Part shown: positions 26,264 to 35,293 of the stretch, in pieces
Layout: every line of letters starts with the position of its first letter
How positions within the stretch are numbered: the first letter of the stretch is position 1
Origin: Streptomyces altiplanensis
GTDB taxonomy: Bacteria; Actinomycetota; Actinomycetes; Streptomycetales; Streptomycetaceae
Reading direction: 5' to 3'
Length of the DNA stretch: 64,000 nt
NCBI GenBank assembly: GCA_003719395.1
Contig: RHMC01000018.1
Coordinates: forward strand, 1 to 64,000
The notes under the pieces: generated by a model
Seen by the model: the letters and a program-made list of their open reading frames with translations, nothing else
Told to the model about the DNA's origin: nothing
Database searches by the model: none
Translations under genes and position numbers: made by a program

Positions 26264-27526
26264 TCAGGTCTTCAGCAGGGCCGAGCCGAACCAGTCGGAG
26301 GCGTTGCGCACCCCGGGCAGCGCGAAGAAGTACCCGCCGCCGGTCGGCGAGACGAACCGGGCGAGCGGCTCGCCCGCGAGCCTCTTCTGCATCGTGGCGA
26401 ACTGCCGCACGACGTCTTGCTGGTAGCAGCAGAAGACCAGTCCGAGGTCGAGGCTGCCGTCCGTGTCGAATCCGCCGTCGTAGTTGTAACTCCTGCGCAG
26501 GAGGAGGGAGTCGGCGGTTTCGGCCGTGCGCGGATTGGCGAGCCGGATGTGGGAGTCCAGCGGGGTCTTCTTGCCGTGCGGATCCTTGCCGTAGTCCGGC
26601 AGGTCCTCCTCACGGCGGCCGTCCAGGGGAGCGCCGGACGCCTTGCGGCGGCCGAAGATCTTCTCCTGCGTCGCGTTCGGTACTTTGTCCCAGGACTCCA
26701 CTCGGAAGCGGATGAGGCGAAGCACCTGGTAGCAGCCGCCCGCGGCCCAGGCCGGCTCGCCGGAGGAAGGCTTCACCCATACGAGCCGGTCCATCTCCTT
26801 GGACGAGGCCGTATCCGGGTTGATGATCCCGTCCTTGAAGCCGACGAAGGTGCGCGAGGCTCCCGAGGGCCGCGCCGGATTGTGGAAGCCGTCGACCCGC
26901 CAGCGGGGCCGCATCCTTCCGTCGGTCCGGCGCGCCAGTTCCCGGATGACGTGTACGACGGCGTCCGGGTGCTCGGCGCAGATCTGCAGCGAGAGATCAC
27001 CGTGGCAGGTCGCCGGGTCGAGACGGTCGTCGGGAAACTCCGGCATCGGGGTGAGGAGCCGTGGCCGGCGGCCGGCGAGACCGAAACGGTCGTCGAAGAG
27101 CGACGCGCCGACGCCGAGCGTGATGGTCAGACCGTCCTGGGTCTGCGGCTCGGCGGCCACTTCCACGTCCTTGGGCTTCACGCCGCGGATCAGAAGGCGG
27201 GCCTGTTCGGTGAGCGTCTTGAACAGTTCCGTGAGTTCTTTGCGGTCCTCGGCCAGGACATCGAAGGAGATGAACCCGGCGAAGGTCTGCTGCTCAGTGA
27301 TGATCCCCGCCTGGTGAGCGCCGTGGAACGGGTAGCGGCGCACGGGCTTGCGACAGGGCCCGGCGGCCGGGGCGCCGTGCGCGGCCGGCTGCGCGGCCGG
27401 CTGCGCGGCGTACGCTTCCATGCTCCCGAAGCCGGTGGCCGCCGCACCGGCGACGGTGGCGGCCCGTCGCAGAAATCTCCGCCGCCCGTCGTCCTGCCGC
27501 CGCGCATCGACCTGGTCACGTCCCAT
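26264..27526 (-). CDS. Tat-exported Dyp-type heme peroxidase
   Basis: 420 aa. ATG at 27526 (MGRDQVDARRQDDG); a longer start at 27646 is possible. Twin-arginine signal RRRFLRRAATVAGAAATGF at about 15-33, so folded export with heme is predicted. The family motif GxxDG appears as VGFKDGIINPDT near residue 228, with the distal Asp and later Arg expected for peroxide cleavage. Related to EfeB. It ends 28 bp from the rppA stop in convergent orientation. It oxidises dyes, phenols or iron porphyrins in the family; a role on THN-derived pigment is speculation. Confidence 0.9.
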   Translation of the reverse strand: MGRDQVDARRQDDGRRRFLRRAATVAGAAATGFGSMEAYAAQPAAQPAAHGAPAAGPCRKPVRRYPFHGAHQAGIITEQQTFAGFISFDVLAEDRKELTELFKTLTEQARLLIRGVKPKDVEVAAEPQTQDGLTITLGVGASLFDDRFGLAGRRPRLLTPMPEFPDDRLDPATCHGDLSLQICAEHPDAVVHVIRELARRTDGRMRPRWRVDGFHNPARPSGASRTFVGFKDGIINPDTASSKEMDRLVWVKPSSGEPAWAAGGCYQVLRLIRFRVESWDKVPNATQEKIFGRRKASGAPLDGRREEDLPDYGKDPHGKKTPLDSHIRLANPRTAETADSLLLRRSYNYDGGFDTDGSLDLGLVFCCYQQDVVRQFATMQKRLAGEPLARFVSPTGGGYFFALPGVRNASDWFGSALLKT

Positions 27527-27776
27527 TGTTCCGCCGTCCTGTCGTCGCACGACCCGCTGACTCGCTGCCCCGGTGGAGCGACCCGGCGTGAAAACCCGGT
27601 GCCCGGTTGCAGCATCCGTGCGCGATTCTGGAACATCGCTGGTCAAGGAGGCGGACCAACACTTCGTCGGCTGCCGGATTCATGCAGGAGTGTGCCGGCC
27701 TGTCGTCCGCTTGGACTACCGGCCCCGGGCCGGTCGTACGCCGCCCGAAGGTCCCCCGGGCCGGCCCCCTGAAATT

Positions 27777-27817
27777 GCGCGAGGCCGCCTCCACGAGCAC
27801 GGGAGGCGGCCTCGCGC
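27777..27817 (-). terminator. strong hairpin, 16-bp perfect stem
   Basis: GCGCGAGGCCGCCTCC, 9-nt loop, exact complement. It lies between the starts of the peroxidase gene and the end of the 28056 gene, so it most likely ends leftward transcription from 28640. It could equally stop anything entering from the left. Confidence 0.65.
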
Positions 27818-27834
27818 AGCGTGCAGCGGCTCAG

Positions 27835-27859
27835 TGACGGTCCGCCCGGCGGACCGTCA
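27835..27859 (-). terminator. second hairpin, 11-bp perfect stem
   Basis: TGACGGTCCGC, 3-nt loop, exact complement; 18 bp to the right of the first hairpin. Together they make a tandem terminator roughly 200 bp past the stop at 28056. The remaining 27860-28055 stretch shows nothing else. Confidence 0.6.
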
Positions 27860-28055
27860 TGGACCCGTCGGCCGGCCAAGGCGTCGTGACTCCGGTACCG
27901 GCCGCTCCGCTCGCCGTACCGCGCCGGACCGCGACAAAGGGCCCGTTCGCCGCTGAGCACACCGACTGCGCCCGCGTGGGAACCCGTTCTCGTCATCCGC
28001 GCCCCGTCACACACTGCCCTCCAGCGACGCTTCACGTCCTGTCGGCGGCGGATCG

Positions 28056-28640
28056 TTACGCGCCTTCGGCTCCCGCACTCGGCACGGCAGCCGGCTGTTC
28101 CGTAGCGGATCCGTCCTTGACGGCCCTGTAGTAGACGGACTTCTGCTGCTTGGTTCGTTCGCTCTGGTTCTTGGCGACCGATGCCTCAAGGGCGTTGCGC
28201 ACCACTGTGACGCTCAGCGTGCGTTCGGGATGTTCCTGTGCCAGTTCCTGGGCGACTTCGGCCGCCGACCGCGGTTCCTGGTGCCTGGCGAGAACGGCGA
28301 CGACGAGTTCCCGCAGCGGGGGCACGTTCTTGCCGGCCTTTGCTCCGCTCTTCGGCTCCGCGGCCTTCCTGGGCCGCTTGTCGTTGTCGGAGCCTGCCTT
28401 TGCGCGCCGCGCCCTGGGAACTGTTGCGGTCCTGACCGCCCTGGCCTTCTTCCCGGGAGGAGTGCCCAGGGCCGCCTGCATGCTCACCAGCAGTTCGTGG
28501 TCCTTCTGCAGAGCTTCGAGCTGCGCCTGCAGGGTGGCGACCTCGGACCTGATGCGTTCCTGTTCTCTCGTGTTGCGCTCCAGATCGGCGTCGACCTGCT
28601 TGGCGTACTGGGTCTGCAGAGTGGGATTGCTTTCCTGCAT
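28056..28640 (-). CDS. coiled-coil, basic, winged-helix-like regulatory protein
   Basis: 194 aa, ATG at 28640 behind AAGGAAAG. Three parts are visible: a coiled coil at about 15-65 (DADLERNTREQERIRSEVAT, LQAQLEALQKDHELL), a Lys/Arg/Ala-rich linker at about 70-110 (KKARAVRTATVPRARRAKAG) resembling histone-like tails, and a C-terminal helical domain (LRELVVAVLARHQEPRSAAE, VAQELAQEHPERTLSVTVVR) like a winged helix. DNA binding is inferred. No named family is recognised. Confidence 0.6.
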   Translation of the reverse strand: MQESNPTLQTQYAKQVDADLERNTREQERIRSEVATLQAQLEALQKDHELLVSMQAALGTPPGKKARAVRTATVPRARRAKAGSDNDKRPRKAAEPKSGAKAGKNVPPLRELVVAVLARHQEPRSAAEVAQELAQEHPERTLSVTVVRNALEASVAKNQSERTKQQKSVYYRAVKDGSATEQPAAVPSAGAEGA

Positions 28641-28803
28641 GACTACTCGCTTTCCTTGCACGTCTGTTGGAGGCGGATGTTACTCACATTTGTTGCTCTT
28701 CAGAACCTCGTGGGATTTACGTCACCGGCAAACAACCCACGCATGGTGCCGACGCACACGACGTTCGTCCCGCACACCGCCCGTCAGACCGGGGCGGATG
28801 TTC

Positions 28804-30654
28804 TCACTGGAACCATGCGTGGGTGGAGAGTTCCGGGCGTACGCCGTGCTGGGCGCGGGCGAGGACGACAGCGCTCGATACGAGCCCGACGTGACTGAGC
28901 CCTTGGGGGAAATTGCCGAGGAAGGAGAGGTCGCCCGGGTCGATCTGCTCGGCGAACAGACCGAGCGGGCTGGCGTAGGAACACAACTTCTCGAAGAGTT
29001 CGGAGGCTTCGTCGACGCGGCCCTGGCCTGCGAGGTTGTCCACCATCCAGAAACTGCACAGCAGGAACGCGCCCTCCGGTTCGTCGAGTCCGTCGGGTGA
29101 GTCCTGCGGGAGATAGCGGTACAGCAGACCGTCGCCCGCACCGAGCCGTTCGGCGATCGCCCGTGTGGTGGCCACCATGCGCGGGTGGTCGGCGGGCAGG
29201 ACGCGTCTGAGCGGCAGGGCGAGGAGTGAGGCGTCCAGTCCACCTCCCCGGCCGAGGTGCTCGGTGAGGGAGTTCATCCGCTCGTCCCATGCGTCGTGGA
29301 TGATCGTTTCGGTGAGGTGCCGGGCCTCCGTGGCCCACGTGGTGGCATCGCCCGGCAGGCCCAAACGGGTGACGAGCCGCGCCGCGCGGTCGAGCGCCAC
29401 CTGGCACATCGCCGCGGAGTACGTGAAGGGGCGCCCCGGGGTCCGTACCTCCCAGATGCCGTGATCCGGCGCTCTCCAGGCGGTGCGGGCCTGTTCGGCC
29501 AGGCCGGCCAGGCGGTGCCACAGGCCGTCGCTCAGCGTTCTGCCGGTGGCCGCCCACTGGAAGGCACAGTCCAGGAGTTCTCCGTAGACGTCGTGCTGCA
29601 CCTGTTCCACCGCGGCGTTGCCCCAACGCACGGGCGAGGAACGGCGGTACCCCTCCAGTTCTTCATCGACGACTTCGACCGGCGGTGGCCGGCCGTCCAC
29701 GGCGTACAGGACGCGCAGCCGCCCTTCGCGCCCGGCGGCGGTGAGCGCCCAGTGGAGGAAGCCGCCGGCCTCGGAGGTCAGGCCGATCCGGCGCAGGGCG
29801 AACACCGTGTACGCGGCATCGCGTATCCACGCGTAGCGGTAGTCCCAGTTCCGGTCTCCTCCGATGCATTCGGGCAGCGACGAGGTGGGGGCGGCGACAA
29901 TGGCGCCGTTCTCGACGTGCTCCAGGAGCTTGAGGGTGATGGCCGAGCGCCGTACCAGGTCGGCGCGGGGAGAGTCGTGCACGATGCGCGCCGACCAGCG
30001 TCGCCACGCTTCCACGGTGCCGGTGATGCAGTTGTCGGCCGGCGGACCCGGGCAGGGGGCCGCCCGGTCCCACTGCCCGTTCCAGCTCAGGCCCACCCGG
30101 AGCTCCTCCCCTTCCCCGAGAGGCACTGTGCACTGGGGGCCGGACAGCGGCCGGGAGGCGTTCAGATGCGCTCGGAGTGACTGACGCGGGCAGGCCAGCC
30201 GGCAGCCCCCGGCGGTGCGCCCGGACCGGGCGCCGCCGTACGGCCGTACCGCCACGGTCAGGTCGACGCTGCCGTGCACGACCTTCGCGCGACGGACCAG
30301 CTCCCCCCTGCCGGCGGGGGCGTCCTCCTCCAGGCGCGCACCCGCTTCGAGGAGGAACGCATCGGTGACCTCGACGACTCCTGTGTCCGCGTGCAGCTCC
30401 GTCACCAGGACCGCGGTGTCCTCGACGTAGTACTGACGGCTTTCCCGCAGTCCCCGCGGTGCGATCAGGAAGGAACCGCCGCAGTGCCGGTCGAGCAGTG
30501 AGCAGAACAGCGGCGGAGCGTCGAAGCGGGGGACGCACATGAAACTGACGGCGCCGTCGCGGCCCACCAGGGCGCACCCACGGCCGTCTCCTATCAGACC
30601 GTGGTCCTCGATCGGCAGGTACCCGTCCCGGGGCAGTCGCGACCGCTCGTTCAT
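28804..30654 (-). CDS. GH15 glucoamylase/trehalase-like hydrolase
   Basis: 616 aa, no signal peptide, so cytoplasmic. ATG at 30654. An N-terminal beta-sandwich (LPIEDHGLIGDGRGCALVGR, DGAVSFMCVPRFDAPPLF) leads to an (alpha/alpha)6 domain with the GH15 signature NWDYRYAWIRDAAYT near 268-282 and the second-half motif EGAFLLCSFWMVDNL. Actinobacterial relatives act on trehalose or short alpha-glucans; which one is not decidable here. Single gene. Confidence 0.88.
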   Translation of the reverse strand: MNERSRLPRDGYLPIEDHGLIGDGRGCALVGRDGAVSFMCVPRFDAPPLFCSLLDRHCGGSFLIAPRGLRESRQYYVEDTAVLVTELHADTGVVEVTDAFLLEAGARLEEDAPAGRGELVRRAKVVHGSVDLTVAVRPYGGARSGRTAGGCRLACPRQSLRAHLNASRPLSGPQCTVPLGEGEELRVGLSWNGQWDRAAPCPGPPADNCITGTVEAWRRWSARIVHDSPRADLVRRSAITLKLLEHVENGAIVAAPTSSLPECIGGDRNWDYRYAWIRDAAYTVFALRRIGLTSEAGGFLHWALTAAGREGRLRVLYAVDGRPPPVEVVDEELEGYRRSSPVRWGNAAVEQVQHDVYGELLDCAFQWAATGRTLSDGLWHRLAGLAEQARTAWRAPDHGIWEVRTPGRPFTYSAAMCQVALDRAARLVTRLGLPGDATTWATEARHLTETIIHDAWDERMNSLTEHLGRGGGLDASLLALPLRRVLPADHPRMVATTRAIAERLGAGDGLLYRYLPQDSPDGLDEPEGAFLLCSFWMVDNLAGQGRVDEASELFEKLCSYASPLGLFAEQIDPGDLSFLGNFPQGLSHVGLVSSAVVLARAQHGVRPELSTHAWFQ

Positions 30655-30830
30655 ACCTGGCCCTGTACCCACTGAGCGCGGACAGGATCAGCCGGCGGGG
30701 CTCGGCGCCGGTCCGGCTCCGGTGCAGGGGCTGCTGCGGCCGGGACGGCCCGGCCGCCGGCGTGCAGCCGTGACGGGGCTGTGTGACTCTTGCCGCGGGA
30801 CCATGCCTGACCCGACGGGAGGAGACGGTG

Positions 30831-31004
30831 ATGAATCAGCTCGGAGACAAGCCGGAAGAGGTCCGCAAGCGGCTGGAGGAAGAGAAGCGGCACGCCCGGG
30901 AGCAGGACCGGAGCCGGGATTCCGCCGGCCGGGTCCCCGAGTCCGGGGAGCCGTCCGGAAAGGCGCACGAGCCGACGTACGGGGACGAGCGGGATTCGGG
31001 CTGA
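30831..31004 (+). CDS. 57-aa hydrophilic protein
   Basis: ATG at 30831 with GGGAGGAGA nine bases ahead. Starts MNQLGDKPEEVRKRLEEEKR; very charged, predicted mostly helical then disordered (PESGEPSGKAHEPTYGDE). Codon use is normal for the host. Cytoplasmic; no family recognised. Confidence 0.6.
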   Translation: MNQLGDKPEEVRKRLEEEKRHAREQDRSRDSAGRVPESGEPSGKAHEPTYGDERDSG

Positions 31005-31045
31005 CCGCGGGGGTCCGGACCGGTGCCGGGCAGCCGGCCGCCGTG

Positions 31046-31363
31046 TCAGGGGCCGCCCTCGGCCCGGTCGCGTCCGGCTCCGCGGCCGGCATCGTCGTGC
31101 TCACGGTCGGTACCGAGGACCGCACGGCAGTCCTTGTGCACCTCCGGCCCCGTCTGCGCAGCACTGCCCCGGTACCAGGTGTGTGGCGACGTGGGCCCGG
31201 CGTCCGTGACGGGTTCGGCCGACTTGCCGTAGCCGCGCGGATCGGGGCATACGACGGAGTGAGCCGGTGGCAACCGGGAGCGGAGCCACCCGGTGCCGGG
31301 TGACATGCGTACGTGGGTGTCCGTCAGCGAGCCGTCCACGACCGGTGCCGATTGCGTGAGCAT
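31046..31363 (-). pseudogene. alpha/beta hydrolase remnant
   Basis: ATG at 31363 (MLTQSAPVVDGSLTDTHVRM) then PGTG, directly joined to AHSVVCPDPRGYGKSAEPVT. That is the N-terminus of a haloacetate-dehalogenase-like alpha/beta hydrolase in which the HGFPQ loop region is deleted and everything past about residue 70 (nucleophile, acid, His) is gone. A degenerate fragment, not an assembly indel. Confidence 0.45.
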
Positions 31364-31513
31364 GTCCCTGCCCTGTGACCGCTGAGTGCCGCTCCGGCCC
31401 ATGGGAGGCCCCCGGGTGTGGCCCCGCACGGTGAAACGGCGTACGACGGGCAGCGCCGGGGCGCGGCGGCACGGTTTCGCTTCGGCGCGCTCCCCTGCCC
31501 GTGCCGGACCGGC

Positions 31514-31675
31514 CTACCAGCGCATCGCTGTCGCGCGCACAGAGCTGAAGTCCATGGCCTGCTCCACCTCCCGCAGGGTCTGCTCGGCGATCTGGCGCAC
31601 CTCGGCGGGTACGTCGCCTCGCTCCTCTATGAGACCTGCGTAGATCGGTGCCTCGGCATGGTGTGTGGAACTCAC
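31514..31675 (-). CDS. 53-aa hypothetical protein
   Basis: GTG at 31675, TAG at 31514-31516. The sequence begins VSSTHHAEAPIYAGLIEERG and continues DVPAEVRQIAEQTLREVEQA, a helical, acidic pattern. GAAGGG lies about 13 bases upstream. Codon positions show the GC bias of real genes better than the opposite strand does. No family recognised. Confidence 0.45.
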   Translation of the reverse strand: MSSTHHAEAPIYAGLIEERGDVPAEVRQIAEQTLREVEQAMDFSSVRATAMRW

Positions 31676-31846
31676 GTGATGAGGGCCCTTCAAGTCGGTA
31701 CGTGCGGTTTCTGGCGGCGGCAGGAAACGGAGGACGAGTGTAGGGGGTCTGTGGAGTGCCGGAGCAGACCGCCCCCGTGTCCGGGCTTCGCGACCCGCAG
31801 CTTACGGCGTGACCGTCGCATGGCTCCGGTCCGCCCGGCCCACCGG

Positions 31847-31874
31847 GACGGTGTCAGTGGGGCGTGACACCGTC
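31847..31874 (-). terminator. hairpin downstream of the MFS gene
   Basis: GACGGTGTCA, 8-nt loop, exact complement. Backup to the hairpin at 32031-32060. Between them (31875-32030) nothing is recognisable. Confidence 0.45.
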
Positions 31875-32030
31875 CGCCGCATGACGAACCCGCGTGCGGG
31901 ACGCGGCGCGGACATGTTCCGGGAAGGGGATTTCCCGGTCTGCGCACCGACCTCCGTGTGGGATCTGTCTCCTTCCGGGACGGCGTCACCGTCGAAGGCA
32001 CCCCGGGCAGCAGCCCCTCACGACGGGTGC

Positions 32031-32060
32031 GCCCCGGTCCGTCACCGTCCGGACCGGGGC
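32031..32060 (-). terminator. terminator of the MFS gene
   Basis: GCCCCGGTCCG, 8-nt loop, exact complement; the hairpin begins 16 bp after the MFS stop. Confidence 0.7.
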
Positions 32061-32075
32061 GTTCGGCGTCGGTGT

Positions 32076-33286
32076 TCACGAAGTGGCGCTCACCCGCTCG
32101 GCGGGGAAGCCGTGGGTGCGGGCGGCCACCACCACGAGCAGTACCGGCACCAGGAGCACAAGGACGCTCCAGGGGAAGGAGGTGGAGCCGAAGCGGTCGA
32201 GGAGGAGCCCGCCGACGACTCCGCCGCCCGCCATGGCCGCGTTCCACAGCGTGACGAGCACGGCCTGCGCGGCGTCGGCCGAGTCTTTGCCCGCGTCGCC
32301 CACGGCGGTCTGCAGCAGCGTGGGGGCGCCTCCCCAGCCGAGCCCCCACAGCGTCACGGCGAGGTAGACCATGGCGTGCGGCGAGCACCGCCAGGACGGC
32401 GGCGGCCACGGCGACCAGGACGATGCCGGCGATGGTGAGGGTCCGCGGCCGGCGGTTGATCTGAGCGCCCACGATCCAGATGCCCGCCAGGGAGGCGGCG
32501 CCGAAGACCAGCAGTACGAGGTCGGTCGAGTCACCCATGCCGAGCCGGTCGAGGAACGTGGCGATGAAGGTGTAGAGGATGGTGTGGGCCAGTACGAACA
32601 CCAGGGTGACGAACAGGACCGGTGTCACCCCGGGAATGCGCAGGGTCCGCAGGACCGGGGTCCGGCCGTCCTGCCGCTGCCCGGGGTAGTCGGGAACCGC
32701 AGCGGTGATCCATGCGAGCAGGAGGACGGTGAGCGCGGTCATGGTCAGGAACGCCACCTGCCAGCTGAGCACCTTGCCGAGGAAGGTTCCCGCGGGCACC
32801 CCCAGCGACAGGGCGACCGGAATGCCGGCCATGGTTGACCGCGATCGCCATGCCTTGCAGGTGTACGGGCGCCATGCGGCGGGCGTATCCGGCCAGCAGG
32901 GCCCAGGCCAGGCCCGCGGCGACCCCGGCGACGAACCGGGCCACCATGGTCAGGGAGTAGTCGGACGAGACCGCAGTGACCGTGTTGGCGGCGGCGAATC
33001 CCGCCATCGCCGTCAGCAGCAGACGCTTGCGCCGCCACCGCGCGGTGGCGGCGGTCAGGGGGATCGCCGTGAGCGCGGTTCCGCACGGCGTAGACCGTCA
33101 CCGTCTGCCCCGTGGCCGGTTCGCCGACGCCAGGTCGGCGCTCATCCGCAGCAGGCCCGCGGGCAGGGTCTCGGTCAGGCTGGTGATGAAGACGGCGGTG
33201 GCCAGTGCCAGCAGCGCCGGCAACGGGAGTTTTTGGTGGGTGGTTCCGGCATCGGGGCGGGTGAGTTCTGTCGTGTGGTTCCGCAT
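32076..33286 (-). CDS. MFS efflux transporter (several frame breaks)
   Basis: About 400 aa, twelve-helix major facilitator of the arabinose-efflux/drug-H+ antiporter type. ATG at 33286. The coherent protein is spread over frames: LPLPALLALATAVFITSLTE at the start, then MAGFAAANTVTAVSSDYSLT and MVARFVAGVAAGLAWALLAG, then ALSLGVPAGTFLGKVLSWQV, then VTLWGLGWGGAPTLLQTAVG to the stop. Shifts lie near 33100, 33070, 32850 and 32375. Divergent from a MerR gene across a 22-bp palindrome, so inducible export of a toxic compound is likely. Confidence 0.75.
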
Positions 33287-33301
33287 GCCGAGTATGCTCG
33301 A

Positions 33302-33323
33302 ACCCTCACATCGATGTGAGGGT
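33302..33323. promoter_or_regulatory. 22-bp perfect palindrome between MFS and merR
   Basis: Arm ACCCTCACATC followed at once by its exact complement. It occupies the 65-bp divergent gap, 29 bp from the merR ATG. MerR proteins bind such dyads inside over-long promoter spacers and twist them on activation. Confidence 0.75.
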
Positions 33324-33351
33324 CAACGCGGCGAGCCGTGAGGTGGATCAC

Positions 33352-33768
33352 ATGCGTATCGGAGAGCTGTCGGAGCGCACCGGCACACCCCGGCGACTGC
33401 TGCGCTACTACGAGGAGCAGGGGCTGATCGCCGCCGGCCGCTCCCCCAACGGCTACCGCGAGTACGACGAACGCTTCGTGGACCGGGTCGCGCAGATCAG
33501 GGGACTGCTCGATGCCGGACTGCCGACCCGGATCATCAAACAGATCCTCCCGTGCCTCGACAAGCCCCGGATCATCCACTTCCCCGACGCGACACCGGAG
33601 ATGCTCGCCACGCTGGAACTCGAACGCGACCGCCTCACCGAACGCATCGAGTGCCTGACCCGCAACAGGGACGCCATGGCCGAGTATCTGGAGGCGGTGC
33701 GCGGTGACAACCGTCCGGACACCGCCCGCACGCCCGGCGACCGGGACGGTCGCGCCGGCGCGGTCTGA
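33352..33768 (+). CDS. MerR-family regulator
   Basis: 138 aa. ATG at 33352 behind GTGAGGTGGA. Winged helix MRIGELSERTGTPRRLLRYY at the N-terminus, wing residues GLIAAGRSPNGYREY, and a C-terminal dimer coiled coil (TLELERDRLTERIECLTRNR). No C-terminal Cys cluster, so a metal sensor is unlikely; an organic ligand or drug is favoured. Expected to control itself and the divergent MFS exporter. Confidence 0.88.
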   Translation: MRIGELSERTGTPRRLLRYYEEQGLIAAGRSPNGYREYDERFVDRVAQIRGLLDAGLPTRIIKQILPCLDKPRIIHFPDATPEMLATLELERDRLTERIECLTRNRDAMAEYLEAVRGDNRPDTARTPGDRDGRAGAV

Positions 33769-33988
33769 ACCAGCGGGACGAGGGCGCGCGGTTTCCGCCC
33801 GCGGCGTTTCCGGGACCGTGCGGCGGGCGGTCATGTCGGCTGTTCGCGTGAAATCCGGGAACGAAGCAGGGATTTCGGCGTGTCCGTGGGAGGGATGGCT
33901 GCTGGGCGCTGTATCGGGCGCCCGTTCCGGGAACCGGTGCGGTGGCGTGATCGCTCGCTGCCCCACCGGAGAGAAGGGAGCAGTTTTC

Positions 33989-34666
33989 ATGCACAGACGA
34001 CTCGTGCCTGTCGCCGCGGCCGCGATGGTCCTCTCCGGCCTATCGATGACGTCGGCGTATGCCGCACCGGTAAGCGCCGGCGACTCCATGTTCGTGAAGG
34101 CGGCCCATCAGGGCAACCTTGCGGAGATCGCCGCCGGGCAGGACGCCCGGAAGAACGCCACCACCGCGTGCGTGAAGAAGGTCGGGGCGGTGCTGGTACG
34201 CGACCACACCAAACTGGACGCGGACGTGAAGGCACTGGCGGCCAAGCTGAACGTGAAGCTGCCGGGGGCCCCGACCCCGGAGCAGAAGAAGCAGCTGGCC
34301 GCCGTGCGGGCCAAGGCCGGTACGCCCGCCTACGACAAGGCCTGGCTGAAGGTCCAGGAGGCCGCGCACACGGCGACCTTGGCGCTCATCGACAAGGAAC
34401 TGTCCGTGGGGCAGAACGCGGAGGTCAAGGCCGCTGCCCGCAGTGCGCGGCCCGTAGTGGCGATGCACTGGGCGATGTGCGCGGAGGCGTCTGCCACGCC
34501 GGCAAGGACGCCGGCAAGGTCCGGGCCGGCAGCGGCGGGCACCTGGCCGCCGACAACGATTCGCTCGCCGTGGCAGGCGTCGCCGGTCTGGCCGGCGGTG
34601 GGCTGCTCGCCGCAGGCGGGGCCCTCGGCTCGTACGCGACCGACGCGCTCCCCCGAGCGCCCTTAG
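33989..34666 (+). CDS. secreted DUF4142 protein with C-terminal hydrophobic tail (frame broken)
   Basis: About 225 aa. ATG at 33989 behind GGGAG. Signal peptide MHRRLVPVAAAAMVLSGLSM, cleavage near residue 27 (AYAAP). A DUF4142 helical bundle follows (DSMFVKAAHQGNLAEIAAGQ, CVKKVGAVLVRDHTKLDADV, TPAYDKAWLKVQEAAHTATL). Near 34475 the meaningful frame changes, giving HLAADNDSLAVAGVAGLAGG and GLLAAGGALGSYA, a likely membrane or cell-wall anchor. The sortase gene starts within 4 bp of the stop, so the two are probably co-translated and functionally linked. Confidence 0.75.
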   Translation: MHRRLVPVAAAAMVLSGLSMTSAYAAPVSAGDSMFVKAAHQGNLAEIAAGQDARKNATTACVKKVGAVLVRDHTKLDADVKALAAKLNVKLPGAPTPEQKKQLAAVRAKAGTPAYDKAWLKVQEAAHTATLALIDKELSVGQNAEVKAAARSARPVVAMHWAMCAEASATPARTPARSGPAAAGTWPPTTIRSPWQASPVWPAVGCSPQAGPSARTRPTRSPERP

Positions 34667-34669
34667 GTG

Positions 34670-35293
34670 ATGGTGGGACGCCGGTTCGCCGCCGCGCTGA
34701 CCTGGTGCGGCCTGGGTGCGATGGCAGCCGGATGGGTGCTGGTCAGTGGCCCGCAGCCGCGCCTCTGGGATGCGGGCACGCTGCCGCCGGGCCGTGGCCC
34801 CGCGACGGCAGGCGACGGCGTGCCGGCGTCCCCGCCCCAGAGCATTCGCGGCCCGGGGCGGTTCGAGGCCGCGCTCGTGCCGGTCGCCGCGGCGGCCGAC
34901 GGAGCGCTGGCCCTGCCCGAGAATCCCGGCACCGGCGGATGGTGGGCGCTGGGCGCCGCTCCCGGCGCCTCCCGCGGAACCGTCCTGGTCGCCGGCCACC
35001 TCGACACCCGCGAAAGCGGGCCGGGAGCGTTCGCGGCGCTGCTCGAGTTCGAGCTGGGCGCCCGCGTCGTACTAACCGGCGCCGACGGCCGCGCCCACAC
35101 CTACCGGATCACGGCCCGCCGCAGCTACCGGCAGGAAGCCCTGCCGGGCGATCTGTTCGACTCCGGCGGCGCCCCACGGCTGGCGCTGGTCACGTGCGCC
35201 GGAGGTTACGACCACGCCACCGGCCGGTACGAGGACAACCTGGTCCTGTACGGTACGCCCGCCGCTGCGCCCTCCCCGCCGCAGCGCCGTTGA
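34670..35293 (+). CDS. class F sortase
   Basis: 207 aa, ATG at 34670 (a GTG precedes it in frame). An N-terminal membrane anchor (RRFAAALTWCGLGAMAAGWV) leads to a sortase beta-barrel with the full triad: His110 in VAGHLDT, Cys176 in LVTCAGGYD and Arg186 in TGRYEDNLVLYG. Length and motifs fit the actinobacterial class F. It cleaves and transfers a sorting signal on a secreted substrate; the adjacent DUF4142 protein is the obvious candidate, although no LPXTG-like motif could be read through the frame break. Confidence 0.88.
   Translation: MVGRRFAAALTWCGLGAMAAGWVLVSGPQPRLWDAGTLPPGRGPATAGDGVPASPPQSIRGPGRFEAALVPVAAAADGALALPENPGTGGWWALGAAPGASRGTVLVAGHLDTRESGPGAFAALLEFELGARVVLTGADGRAHTYRITARRSYRQEALPGDLFDSGGAPRLALVTCAGGYDHATGRYEDNLVLYGTPAAAPSPPQRR

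Noticed and set aside
27643..28035. Possible protein gene between the peroxidase and the coiled-coil gene
   Set aside because: The reading is dominated by two perfect hairpins and gives no conserved protein pattern; terminators explain the stretch better.
30651..31472. Several overlapping frames on both strands around 31 kb
   Set aside because: Apart from the 57-aa ORF and a hydrolase fragment, none keeps family features or a ribosome site.
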